Positions 11,101-21,962 of a stretch of 64,000 nt of DNA are shown here, one piece after another. Source of the stretch: Arcuatula senhousia (Eukaryota > Mollusca > Bivalvia > Mytilida > Mytilidae); contig OZ020303.1 of the NCBI GenBank assembly GCA_963971305.1, positions 20,271,184 through 20,335,183 on the forward strand, written 5' to 3'. The position numbers were made by a program, and so were the translations under genes. Every line of letters starts with the position of its first letter. The first letter of the stretch is position 1. The notes beneath the pieces are model-generated. The model was not told the DNA's origin and made no database searches. It was given only the letters and a program-made list of their open reading frames with translations.

Positions 11101-12880
11101 TTTTTTATCATAAAAAATATGGTCTGGATCTGAATTTTGATGAAAAAATATTTTGGCATTTTTTTTTTTTGCTATTTCAGAAATTTGATATCTTTAAAAT
11201 TTCTTAGTAATTCGCGAGTAAAAAGCATCCTCCAGCCTTGGAAGAAAAATTCATACCTCCATTAATGCATGTATATTTTTAAGTTGTTGTATATTGTCTA
11301 GAAAAGTGGGTGGGTGCATGCATGAGCCAGTGATTACTTACTTTTGAGTCAGAGCCCGCGATAGAATATATACCTAATGTATAACATACGGGAAGAATTG
11401 AAATGCACAAGTCATGCATGATATACATTAACTAAAAATTTCGGATTTTATACAACAATTTCTTTGTATATACATGTACATGCACTTGGTTAAAATACAT
11501 CGTATGCCTGATCTTACACTATACATTTAAGGCGACTGCTCCATTACGTTCAAAGGGACCCTATTAAAACCCTCGCGAGTAAGCGAGTTTTCTACATGTA
11601 TGTATATCAACAATTTATTATGCTTCTATTTTTGTAACATTTTTATTTCTTTCAGTTTTTGAGTAACAGTGCAATGTACATGTAAGTCGGGGTAACCTTA
11701 TTTAATTCTTTTTTGTACCCGAGATTCGGGAAACCAATCCCGTACCCAATACGTAATAAAAAGGCATTCTGAATTATTTTGCATGTCCGGCAGCTTAGAC
11801 CCACAGTTGATACAATATGCATGTACTCTAGTAAATGTTACATATATAATGAAACAAATATTATGACCTATTATAAAACAACCTATTATAAAATAAATGC
11901 AGGATATATCAGTGTTCTTTTTCTGAAACAGACAGCTTTGTATCCTGTCACGTCAACATTCACGCCTCGGTCCATCGTAAATGCAAACATCAAACATATC
12001 AAATGCATATTTTCCAACGCTTCAAATAAGGACATCGTCGGAAACCCACGGATAATACCTACCTCTTCCATCACCATCGTCCCTATGTATGTTCCTTTAA
12101 ACCACACGTAGATAAGAAATCACGATGTTCTTATATATGGAAATCAACAGGGTAATGACCGGGGACATTGCACAATTTTTTTCTGATGCCTCCCTGTTCA
12201 AAACACTTGAAAAGGTAATTGGTAGCACATACTTTTCTCACCACCTGTATGTATAGAAAGATAATCATCCTTTCCGTTCACCAAATTGTCAATCGTGTTT
12301 CGTGAAAAGGTTTCATTTCTTTCACGCCTAACAAATTCGAAGTCGTAACACTCCATTTTGATTGTTTACATTTATAACGATAAAAAGCACATGTTAACGT
12401 TATAGAAGCGATGATTTGATTTGCCCCATTGGCCTAAGGCATTCAGAGATATCTTTAAGCGACCAATCAAAACGACTCCTTAAATATTCATGTCGAAGTT
12501 TATTATCTTCATTGCCGATTGGTTGGCATCATCATCGTATCAGAAAACATGAATATGTAAATACACAGTAAAACTAGTCAGACACACTATTATTTATAAA
12601 TACGCAATAATCCGCACACGCGGAAATTATCTTACCCACCCACATTTAATTAATATTACGATATTTAAGTGCTCAATTATAAGATATTCGATGCAATGGT
12701 CCATGTAGATATTTCATAGAAACGTACATTATGAAAAAATCGCATAACTATCCATAGAAAAATTTCTTATCGCGGAAGGTTGAATATCATTAATTTGGAG
12801 TGATGAGTGAGGCCATCGCTTTTTCTAATCTGGTCCTATATTGACCTTTATTCCATTTCTACGAGAGTTAGCGACGAGAC
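11101..12880. other. No gene recognised
   Basis: Two overlapping frames (11779-12111 plus, 11886-12107 minus) have no recognisable domain and no convincing splice context. Around 12465-12530 there are a CCAAT and an inverted CCAAT (ATTGG) within 70 bp, as in some promoters, but no adjacent gene supports this. Confidence 0.4.
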
Positions 12881-13042
12881 AACGAGTTGAAGCAGTTTGC
12901 CGCGCCTTCTTCCATTTATCTTTTCTCCGACAAGACTCGGAAGCCGAAGACTTCCGAGTAAAAAGGGACATTACAGTCAAACTTCTATGGCTAAAGGTCC
13001 CAGAACTTTACCGGATTTAGGGGTCATAAAAATGTGTTTGAA

Positions 13043-13392
13043 GAGAGCCGGTGGTGTAGTGGTTAACGCGTCGGGCTACTAACACCAAGGTTCGTGGTTC
13101 GATCCTCGTCCGGGGTGAAAAATTCATGAACCAATTTTCCGACTCTCTCTTGACACCATTTGCGAGGAGGATGGTCTCCAGGAACGATGCTAGTCCTTCG
13201 GAAGGGACGAAAAAGGTTGTCCCGTGTATGCGGAGAGTAATACCCCATGCACGTTAAAGACCCCTTTGTAGAATTCGATAAGAGTAGGCTCAATAGGGGC
13301 CGCTGCAAAGGCCACACTCGCAAACTGCTAGCTGGTGAGGGATTTACATAAGCATTAAGCTTGTTTCCCAATCCAGGATAAATAAATATGTT
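13043..13392 (+). mobile_element. tRNA-derived SINE
   Basis: The head (13043-13117) has a pol III A box, GTGTAGTGGTTAACGCG, and a B box, GGTTCGATCC at 13096-13105, in a tRNA-like order with a candidate anticodon loop 'ctactaa'. The body contains 'gatgctagtccttcgga', 'cccgtgtatgcggagag' and 'catgcacgttaaagacccc', the last being the block shared with the dispersed retroposons (Meta-domain-like, inferred). It ends 'ccaggataaataaat'. The minus-strand frame across it is not a gene. Confidence 0.8.
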
Positions 13393-13644
13393 TATACTAA
13401 AAATGTTTTTAACGTGTATTTTGTTTAAATAACATATTATTTGTTAGTTTTAGGGGTGGGGCGTACGCCTGTGAACCTATAAACCATTATCGTCTCTTTT
13501 AATGATGGCTGCATTGTAACTTCTGCAATAAACGAATACTTACTGGGTGATATTTGAAAAACAATTACTTAAATATAAAATACAAAAAAGTTCCTTTTCG
13601 ATGATAAATATAACTCAGTTGTTAGAAGAAAACAAATTATAGGA

Positions 13645-13697
13645 TTGCACGCAAAAACTTTTTTTTTTTTTTTTTTTTTTTTTGCACGCAAAAACTT
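13645..13697 (-). repeat. Poly(T) tract flanked by a perfect 16-bp direct repeat
   Basis: TTGCACGCAAAAACTT at 13645-13660 and 13682-13697 encloses 21 T residues. This looks like a target-site duplication around a poly(A)-only insertion on the minus strand, or a slippage product. Confidence 0.6.
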
Positions 13698-14029
13698 AAT
13701 TTTATACTGGAACAAGTACAAGAACCCGTGGGCTTTACATTTATTCAGATATTTGATTTCGTTCAATAGGAAATAAGCATTAAGAGTACAAGTTAATCGT
13801 AAGATACTTATGTTGGTAAAATGTTTAATCCAGTTTTAACAGAACAATTACAGATCGTGCAAACAGAACCAAAGAAGTTCACCAAGAAAGTTATTAATAA
13901 TGAATGAAAGGCTCAAGGCCTTCATCGTTTAGTTTAACAAAAACTGCGATGAAAGTGTTAATATATAGAATGAAAATATATACCATATAGATCTAAAGGA
14001 ATTCCTTGTCGAACCCCCCTTACGAGATG

Positions 14030-14250
14030 CACTACTTGACTGTCCACAAAGATATCTCTTATGTTTATGTAGCATGGCACTCTTCACACACATTGGCCCA
14101 CTACAGTCAGTGGTAAGACTTTACCCCAGACAGTTATATACCTGACAACTACCACGAACGAAGGCCGCCCTTTTCAACCACCTAGGATGCATATTAGGTT
14201 AATTTGTGGGCTGAGCACTTGCCCGATGTCAGAACCCTAAGACAATACAT
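14030..14250 (-). mobile_element. Dispersed retroposon ((ACTC)n subfamily), fragment
   Basis: Contains 'gcatggcactcttcacaca', 'ttggcccactacagtcag', 'aaccacctaggatgcat' and 'acttgcccgatgtcagaa', colinear with the more complete copies at 14385 and 40045. Confidence 0.6.
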
Positions 14251-14384
14251 GTAGTAATAAAAAGTAAGTGATTAACAACTAATGAGTTTCGTGCAAATAA
14301 ATGAAATCTTTCATGTTAAATGATTACCGAAATGGTTTAGGGGCGGTTTCAATTTTGCGTTTGCTGTTATGAATAAACGGATTT

Positions 14385-14855
14385 CTTCGCCCTACGAGTG
14401 AGTTGATGTTACGCCATTGCAACACTATATGGGTTATATAAAGGCGATAAACATGAAAAGGGTGATAAAATAAAAATGAAGTAATGATAAGAAATATGGG
14501 GATGAAGTGGGAAACAAAGGAAGACCACAGGAAAAGGGGAGATGTGGGTAAGGGTAGGAACATTAAGCCTATGTGGTGGACTACTTGGCGGTCAACAAAA
14601 GGATCTTTTATGTGCACAAAGCAACAATTTACACACACGTCGGCCTACTGTGGTCAGCGTTAAGCTTTTTTGTATATATTATAGACCTGAAAAACTCCGC
14701 AAGCGAGGGCCACGCTATTCAGCCACCTAGGGTACACACTTGGTCGCTGTATGGGTTGAAGTCTTACCCGATGTCAGAGTCCCAAGCAAGATCCTTACAG
14801 GTGTCTCCTCTAATACGACAAGCTAGGCTCTGCTGTGCCATCCGGGCCCTACACG
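14385..14855 (-). mobile_element. Dispersed retroposon ((ACTC)n subfamily), near full-length
   Basis: Runs from 'gagttgatgttacgcc' through 'aaggcgataaacatgaaaa', 'gtcagcgttaagc', 'cagccacctagggtaca' and 'acttacccgatgtcagag'-like sequence to 'ctctgctgtgcc'. Overlapping frames on both strands are spurious. Confidence 0.65.
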
Positions 14856-15821
14856 GGGAAATCACTGTAGATGGACTTGGATTGTTTTATTAATATTTTA
14901 GCGATTAATAATGTTCACATACAGCGGGTAGTTGCATAGTGAGGTACTGAAAGCCGAAATGGGACTTTTTCGGTCCATGTGAAAAAAGTAATTTGTATAT
15001 GATATGGAGATAATCGAGGCTGGTTCAGTGAAAAATGTGGAATATCATCAATACAACGGCACCTAAACACTTCATTAGGATATTAGACACTGTATCGAAA
15101 AGCTTAGCGCTGCTATTCATCGTCACTATTCATCGGGTTTCAGTATAACGAAATCTAAGGTTGAAATTCGATAAGTAATACCATGAGGTAAAGGTGTTTC
15201 TGGTCCTCGGGGTTTCTTATCCAGAAACACCGTATACCGAATGGTATAAATAACTTACACCCCAGGAAACATTTACAATTTTTTATAGAAAGCAATAAAA
15301 TGTGGCATTATTAATAAAATTTAGTTAGTAAACATATTTCTGATTTTTTTCTTCCCCACTTCTAGCCTCGTTAATTCAAGATTTTAAGAAAGTGAGATGT
15401 TTTTAGGATTTTAAAACAGATTAATCAACAGATTAAATACTTTAATTACTTTAAAAATAACTGATGATTATGCATCATATACTGATTAAAACAGTGAACA
15501 CTTCTAAACTGGTTATCTTAAAGTTTCATTCAGTTTTTTATATATATGACCATCAAGGAAGACGGGCGTACTTGGGCTGTTGTCCTTTAGATTATCGTTA
15601 ATATCTGCTCTATATTCAAAATTACACCCCAGCTCCTGTGTTCTTACAGGGGTGATCTGAGTCGGGTCATCCCTCGAAATACCCTGTTGTACTTTTTCAA
15701 CTCTATTGTTCCTTTTCTTTTGTTTTTCAAAGCACGTTTTTTGTGAAATGTTCTCTAAGTTGAACATTGGAAAATAATAAAATCAACAACAATGTTTTTT
15801 GAAGATTGAAAAATAACATAG

Positions 15822-15897
15822 TTTCCACTGGGGTTTGAACGTGGGATCCCATTGTTCCAAGTCTACCTTCATATCCACTAGACCACAAAACCGATGG
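15822..15897 (-). other. tRNA-like segment (SINE head or tRNA pseudogene)
   Basis: On the minus strand an A-box-like TGGTCTAGTGGATATG is followed about 30 bases later by a B-box-like GTTCAAACCCC. The outer sequences TTCCA and TGGAA can pair as an acceptor-like stem. The anticodon arm does not fold convincingly, so it is not called a functional tRNA. Confidence 0.4.
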
Positions 15898-16065
15898 AAC
15901 ATCTTTGCTAAAGAATTGTACTTAAAGGATATTGAAGGGACCAAATAAGGATACTCTATAATATATATTATAAAAAATGTTTTCTTTTTTATTCTAAACG
16001 CACAAAATGTATTTTAATGTTTGTATTTAAATTTTATATGACATATTTTGAAGGCTGGGATGTAA

Positions 16066-16172
16066 AATTGTTATTACATTCGGACTTGGTGTGTCAGTAA
16101 GATCAACCCCTCCGGCTTCCGGCCGTCGGGGTGATCTGTTACTGACACACCGCGTCCTCATGTAATAACTAT
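16066..16172. repeat. ~100-nt hairpin inside the foldback spacer
   Basis: Arms 'ttattacattcggac' plus 'ggtgtgtcagtaa' pair with 'ttactgacacacc' plus 'gtcctcatgtaataa' around a GC-rich loop ('ctccggcttccggccgtc'). Probably a small hairpin MITE nested in the larger element. Confidence 0.65.
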
Positions 16173-17422
16173 TACGGACAGCAGCAAAAGCACCCCGTCT
16201 TCTTTGATGGTCATGTAAAACTGAATGAAGTTGAAAGATATGAAGTTTAGAAGTGTTCACTGTTTTAATTTGCATGATACAAAATCATCACTTATTTGTA
16301 AAGTTATTAATCTGTTTAACAAGTTGCATAATTGATAAATCTGTTAAATCCTAAAATCATCTCAGTTGCTTAATATCTTGAATCAAAGAGGCCCCTGTGT
16401 GGGGAAGACAAAAATCAGAAATATGTTTACTAAGTAAACTCAATTTTATTAATAATGCTACATTATATTGCTTTATATCAAAATTGTGTAAACTAGTTTA
16501 CTTCTAAGTTTACCGGGGTGTAAGTTAGTTATACTAATCGGTACACAGTGTTTCTGGATAAGAAACCCCGAGGACCGGAGGTTTAACTATTACTTATATT
16601 GAATTGTGAATTAGTTTAAAGCAAGTCTTCTATTAGTAGTAGAAGTGAATAGTCTGCAATAAAAGTTACCGTATGATGGACGACACTCAATCGGGGTAAA
16701 AAATTCTTGAGTGAGAAACCATATCAAAGTGAATTTCATAAATATTTATTATAGGGGTGCTTAAAGCTTAAACAGGCTCTCGTAATCCTTTGGTAATCGA
16801 ATTTCAGCTACAGTTCCTACAAAACTTTCCATTGGATGAGGTTGTCGGTTGATGCCTTTTAGGGTTTATGTCTCTGAATAAGAAAACATTTTGTTTTGGT
16901 AATCAATCCCTACAAAGTGCGACACGATAAATTTGTTTTTGCGTGACAACAGTAAGGTTTTTGCTGATCTCCTAAATGCATTGTGGGAAAAACAGAGGAA
17001 AATTAAGACGATATTGACTTTTTCAAGGTCAGTTTAGTTTATAGACTAATTGATTTGTAAAAAAATATGTCAAGTGTTTTTAAAAATGTACCGAACATAT
17101 ATTTAATGATTATTGACACAATTCAAAGTCAGTTAATTGTCAAAATTAAAAATTGTTACCATTTTCAAAAATATCGGTATTTCGTCAAAAAACAATTGTA
17201 AAAATGAACAAAAAAAGTTTTTGTGACTGTTTGTAAAGTCTGAAACATTTAGCATCTTTCTTACAAAAAGTTATAAAGATATCTTGAAGTAATTTACATT
17301 TTCCTCCAAACACGTTATGGTTTTTTCGTGTACACTGTAAGGTTTGTTCGGGAACCTGTGACGGTTTTTGAGTTACACAGCCCAAGACTGCGACGGTTTC
17401 CTCATTATAATTAGTTTTAAAT

Positions 17423-18060
17423 TGCGTCGCCGAATGAGAAAACATGTGTAGTAATCGGGTCACTCCGTCCGTCTATACGTCCGTCCGTCTCCATCCGTCC
17501 GTCGCACTGTACGAGTGCCTGTCTTGTGTAATCAGAATCTCAAAGCTAAACACTGGATCTTTTTGAAATATTACACAGTGATTACAGATATATTGAAGAA
17601 TTGCACCTCTCCTTATAGGTCATTTTATAATTCCGATTAGAAATAAGAGGCCCAAAATTAACAAAAAAACGATTTTTTCCACAATTACTTTTGTTGTGGT
17701 TGATCAAATACTTTACAGTAATGTCACTTGCCATAAAAGAAAATGTAGGCTTGATTTAGTGTTTCCCCTCTTTTTTCGTTTAGAAATTAGGGGCCAAAAG
17801 GGGTAAAAAATCAAATATGTCCCTTTCAAATATTTTCCCTGGGGAGAAAACGATTTAAAAAAAAAACCAAAATATACACCCACTGACAAATAATTTAGTT
17901 GTTCTTAGATTTTTTTTAAGAACAACAATGACCTCAATGTAATTTTTACAAAAATCGAAAGTACACCCTTTAACTTGTACACTAAAACTAAATCCATGAA
18001 TGCTTTTGAAATTGTTTTAATTTATGTGTAATATATCTTGTATCTTATTTCTTAAAATTT
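17423..18060 (-). mobile_element. Pearl-like element (CCGT type), degenerate copy
   Basis: Begins 'attgcgtcgccgaatgag', has the CCGT-type microsatellite at 17466-17503, then 'gcctgtcttgtgtaatc', 'ttacacagtgattacagat' and 'cctctccttataggtcatt', matching 23484-23700 closely before degenerating. Confidence 0.6.
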
Positions 18061-18268
18061 TAAACAATTTCAATCTAAAACTAATATCTTTTCCCCCCAT
18101 GCGGGTTCCTGGTGGTGAATAGGCCTGTAGCAGCGCGGAAAAAGTCCACTTATGAGCGCACAGACACCTGACATGTGGGAAGTCTGCTTTGACCTCAAAA
18201 CGGCTGAAGTGTGTGCCTCAGGTGGTTAAATGGGATAGCCCTGTCATAATGAAAGCCGGGGTCCACCT

Positions 18269-18721
18269 GGGTCTCCCGATACAGCGAGTACGGAGCGATA
18301 CGATTTTCACGGAGCAATCTATAAATTGTCAAAATGACGGTAGATGTCAAACTTTTCTTATATCATTTATTCCTAACAGTTTATAGCAGACATGTATGTT
18401 GTTGTCAACTGAATATATATTGGGCTCCATGCTTAGCAAATTTGGGCTTTTTATGTAGTAAAACAGAAAATATGTGGACGATCACTTCCGAATAAACAAG
18501 TTGAAAAAGTCGTCCATCGATTTTTTGTTTTACTACTTAGAAAACCCAACTTTGCTGACAATGAGGCCCAATATATACTCCGTTGAAACAACATACATGT
18601 CTGCTATAAACTGACACGAATAAATGATAAAGGAAAAGTTTGATATCTACCATCATGTTCGACAATTTTAGATTTCTCCGTGAAAATCAAATCACTCCGT
18701 ACTCGCTGTATCGGGAGACCC
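18269..18721. mobile_element. 453-bp palindromic (foldback) element
   Basis: Terminal inverted repeats GGGTCTCCCGATACAGCGAG and its complement at 18702-18721. The two ~215-base arms match along their length ('cagtttatagcagacatgta' and its complement at 18590-18613; 'atatattgggc' and its complement near 18571) with an estimated ~85% identity by eye. The loop near 18495 is ~20 bases. No coding capacity. It interrupts the retroposon at 18090-19215. Confidence 0.75.
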
Positions 18722-18880
18722 GGGGTCATCACGCCATAAAGTTATGTAAAAAAAATGATCGCAATCCACATTACTACCCCGTGTTAAAGAACCCAGCTGC
18801 AGGTTCCGTTAAAAGAAAAACCCGTAGGATCGCCATGCAGGAGGTTAATTGTCCGGCCGCTCCTACCCATCTCTAAACAG

Positions 18881-19038
18881 AGGCGGATCCAGAATTTCTG
18901 AAAAGAGGAGGCCTATTGACTTGCCTAAGAAGGGGCCTGCTTTGGTCACGCTTCAATGATTTCCTATATATTCAACCAAATTTTCCGCCAAAAGGGGGGC
19001 TCGGGCCACCAGGCCAGCCCCTCCCCCTGGATCCGCCT
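18881..19038. mobile_element. 158-bp MITE with 12-bp perfect terminal inverted repeats
   Basis: AGGCGGATCCAG at 18881-18892 and CTGGATCCGCCT at 19027-19038 are exact inverted repeats. Flanks 'tctaaacag' and 'gctaaacc' share CTAAAC, a possible target duplication. It is inserted in the retroposon. I cannot assign a superfamily. Confidence 0.7.
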
Positions 19039-20432
19039 ATGCTAAACCTTTTGAAGTAACAGAGAAAAGTCTCATCCCGAATGGTCTTTCCTCCCGGCAT
19101 TTCTGCGATCCTCCACTTCACTGTCCTTTTATGCTCATTTTATCACCGGGATTTATGTTCATCTTCATGATTGCCGAAGTTATGTTGATTTCGAGTAAAG
19201 CAACTATTATTAGCGAATAAACTACATTTATTGTGAAACCAACCTAATGTTTTATTTATAATTTTGAATGTACCTTCGTGTACCAATGTGACCCAACGTC
19301 TATACATTTATATTTAGGATGTATTTATACGGATTCTCCATTGGTACCCGTGCTTCTTTTATATTGTTTGATATGAAGATGCATGAGGTTGTGAAATGAA
19401 AATGTACAATAACATTTCCTATATAAAATTGTTCGGTATTTCCGCTTCTATCTTTATTACAGTAATTTCTAAAGTTTTATCGACGGTACAATAATTGAAT
19501 ACTATTCTTGTACAGATTTTTATATTTGTTGCACGATTTCGTTATAAAACTAACAGTAAAATACCCATTTATCAGTCTGTAGTTTATTTATTTGATAAAA
19601 AAAACAACCAAAAGCTCTTTAATTGTATTTTCAAGGCTAATTTAAAACCCCCAAAAAATCAACTTTAGCCCGAAAAAACTGTTGCTTTGTTCATCGAAAA
19701 CCGTCGCCTACACACTAAAAAACCTTATATAGCAAAAGGTAACACACGAAAAAACCTTACCAAAATAAAATATTTTGGTTGGCATTTTTGTTCTTTTGCT
19801 TTGTGACAGAAGGCTGTTTCCAAGTAATGAGTTTTTGCAAATAAGTAAAGTCTATATAGGTATAGATAAACTTACATTACGGTGAGGTTCCTTGTCATAA
19901 ATCGTCTGAAGGTAGAAAAACAAGGCTTACATGATGGAAATCTTATATTTTTTCTTCTTTATTAAACATTTTCATTTTTTTAAAATATACCTAGCGATTC
20001 GTCAGAATACAGGGTTAAATGTCAATACTTTTTAAAGACCTTTTTCGTTCATTAAGACACTGATAATTGATGTGTTTTCATTTTTGTCGTATGTAAAATT
20101 TACCTATCACAGCAAAAACCTTACTGTTGTCACGCAAAAACACTTTTGTCGTGTCGCACTTTGTAGGGATTGGTAATTATTTCAGTTACATTTTTGCAAC
20201 AACAACAAAATTAACTTATCCATTTTCCTAATTTAATGCTAACAGTCTTATATTCTTCAATCATAATTGTTGATCATAAATGCTTTACTTTTTGAAGAAA
20301 TTTTTGTTAACACGCACGACTTTAAAGATATGCTTTCGTAACGGCAAAAATAACCTAAGAAGATTTAATGGTAAAGTAGGTCAAAAGTTGATTGAGCAAA
20401 GCTGTTCTATCCAATCAGCTTCTATAGGATTT

Positions 20433-20820
20433 TATTAATAAGTTCCTTCCGGAATGATTACAAGGGATATAAATGAAGGTACTGCACTCTCTTTAATGAC
20501 CGACTCAGCATCTGTGTTTGACAAACAATTAACTAATTTCCGAATTTCATTATCCCTACCGTCTAGACAATTTTTGCCCGTGAGAGCAAAAAAAAATTCG
20601 TGACTTTTAACTATATTCCTTCTAAGGTGAAAACGTAAGACTTCCGATTTATTGTATGATTTCATCGTTTAACACTGTAAAGAAAATCTTGACATCAGCA
20701 AGTGACTGATGAATAACGCTGCTGTAACGGTCATTGTCAGGGAAAACAGAAAGAAGAAAATTAGCAAGGAAATAGACAAGGTTGATTTTAAAATACAGAT
20801 ATATGTCTCGTTTGTTGCAG
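20433..20820 (-). pseudogene. Possible terminal exon with a membrane segment, interrupted by one stop
   Basis: Minus strand: an acceptor (atattttgtccag) at 20821 opens a frame reading ATNETYICILKSTLSISLL then IFFFLFSLTMTVTAALFIS, a likely transmembrane segment, and ends at TAA (20671-20669). The same frame continues after this single stop for 77 codons to TAA near 20435. It could be the genuine short-tailed last exon of a membrane protein, or a pseudogene whose frame was once longer. No family is recognised. Confidence 0.25.
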
Positions 20821-20970
20821 CTGGACAAAATATAAAATGAAGTTTAAAGATGTCAATGCTAAAAATGACTACAGTTCTGACAATTACTTTTGATATTGAT
20901 ACGTTCTGATGTAAATGCAACTGTATTCCAATTATAAACAGTGATCCTGTTCACATAAACCATGTAAGAT

Positions 20971-21310
20971 TAGAGGCTCCAAGGAGCCTGAATTGCTTAC
21001 TTGGTCAGTTATGAAACGTATTACCCTTAAATGTAAAGGTCAAACAATACTTTTAGAGAGCTAACTGAAGGAACAGTCTATATTATTTTAAATCTATAAT
21101 ACAGGCATTTGAGAAAAAAAAACCTCAATTGTTGACTTTTCAAGGGCCACATCCTTACAAGTGGATACTAAAAAGCTCTAAACAATGAACTCTTTTGTAA
21201 AGCTTCTTAGCAAGCAAAAGTTTTCTTTATGCAATCGATATCCATTCTATAAGCTAAAACATGGTTTTTGACCTTACAAGGGCAATAACCAATCCATCAT
21301 TCAACCCTAC
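20971..21310 (+). mobile_element. Pearl-like element, left-end fragment
   Basis: Begins 'gaggctccaaggagcctgaa' and 'ttgcttacttggtca', matching the starts at 26738 and 45433. One or two diverged tandem units follow ('tagagagctaactgaagg', 'agcaagcaaaagttttc', 'ccattctataagctaaaa'). Confidence 0.6.
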
Positions 21311-21461
21311 AAGCTGAATTCATCCCCCATTCGATTTTTGGAAGTAAGGTAGTTTCCTGAGGTTCATACCCGCCCCTCCTGGATAGCCATATCTTGTCTT
21401 GTATTTGCTTCATTTGCAGTTTCTTTGTTTTGAAGAAAATATTTGTAATATATCTCTCATA

Positions 21462-21750
21462 CGAGTGCAGATGTTGGTTTATCATAGGGTTTTGTTTTGT
21501 CTTCCTTTACCGGATTTGACACACTGAATTGATGATTGGCAGCGCGACTGGTGTGATCTAGCAAGCAGGAGCTGCTTACTCTTCTGAAGAACCTGAGTTT
21601 ACTCTAGTTACGACTAGAGTTCGCGTTGTTTATTGATATTCAGCAGCTTTTGTGTTTCCGTGTTTTGCATGTTGTCTGTTTTTTTGTGTGTGTTTTTTTT
21701 TAACTTTCGACATTTGGATGCCTCATTGGTAGCTCTGCTTCTTTCATTGC
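21462..21750 (+). mobile_element. Penelope-like retroelement, 5'-truncated tail
   Basis: Starts in the final RT codons ('agtgcagatgttggtttatc' then atag) and runs through 'ggatttgacacactgaattg', 'cttctgaagaacctgagttt' and 'cattggtagctctgcttctt'. The frame 21633-21833 is within the tail. Confidence 0.6.
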
Positions 21751-21962
21751 TAATCTTCCGACTTAATAATGTCTCAATTCTGATTAACAAATTTTACTGT
21801 ATTTGGTGTATACTGTTCTTTCTTTATTGCTAAGACGAGATTCTCCACAAACATAACTGACCATAACTGGAAAGGACAAATCTTCTATACTGTCTTCAAA
21901 GTTATAACATGAAAGGTTTCCTTCACTAGGAGCAAAACAAAGACAATATTTTTTTATGTTCG

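Larger units (their letters stand above)
15163..16606. mobile_element. Long inverted-repeat (foldback) element, ~1.45 kb
   Basis: The left arm (15163-15560) and right arm (16190-16606) are inverted copies about 400 bases long. Matching phrases: 'tcctcggggtttcttatcc' at 15203 and its complement at 16556; 'gtaaacatatttctgattt' at 15328 and its complement near 16410; 'acagtgaacacttctaaac' at 15492 and its complement near 16245; 'gatggtcat' at both inner ends. The ~630-base spacer holds a tRNA-like segment (15822-15897) and a strong hairpin (16066-16172). A minus-strand frame of 84 codons (15767-15513) ends inside the left arm (VFLDGHIYKKLNE); the right arm reads VFFDGHVKLNE on the other strand. 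No transposase is visible. Confidence 0.7.
18090..19215 (+). mobile_element. Dispersed retroposon split by a palindrome and a MITE
   Basis: Retroposon 5' sequence ('ggtgaataggcctgtagcag', 'acacctgacatgtgg', 'aaatgggatagccctgtca') ends at 18268. The central block resumes at 18722 ('gtgttaaagaacccagctgc', 'aaacccgtaggatcgccatg') to 18880. The tail resumes after 19038 ('tcccgaatggtctttcctcc', 'tgctcattttatcaccggg') and ends at 'gagtaaagcaactatta'. Two later insertions sit inside one copy. Confidence 0.65.
16898..20176. repeat. Inverted pair ~3.2 kb apart enclosing nested insertions
   Basis: 16898-16966 and 20109-20176 are inverted copies ('aatccctacaaagtgcgaca', then 'tttttgcgtgacaacagtaa', then 'ggtttttgct'). 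Weaker inverted similarity continues inward ('ggttttttcgtgt' near 17318 and its complement near 19755). Between them lie a pearl-like element, a retroposon, a palindrome and a MITE. They may be the ends of one foldback element expanded by later insertions. Confidence 0.5.

Noticed and set aside
11779..12111. Overlapping plus and minus frames as a gene
   Set aside because: No recognisable motif, and open frames on both strands are expected from composition here.
12465..12530. Promoter with paired CCAAT boxes
   Set aside because: No TATA or initiator in a sensible place and no gene or exon on either side; chance occurrence is likely in AT-rich DNA.
13043..13117. Functional tRNA gene
   Set aside because: A and B boxes are present, but there is no clean cloverleaf or terminator, and the sequence continues into a SINE body.
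15822..15897. Functional tRNA gene on the minus strand
   Set aside because: The anticodon arm does not pair and the acceptor stem is imperfect; it fits a SINE head or pseudogene.
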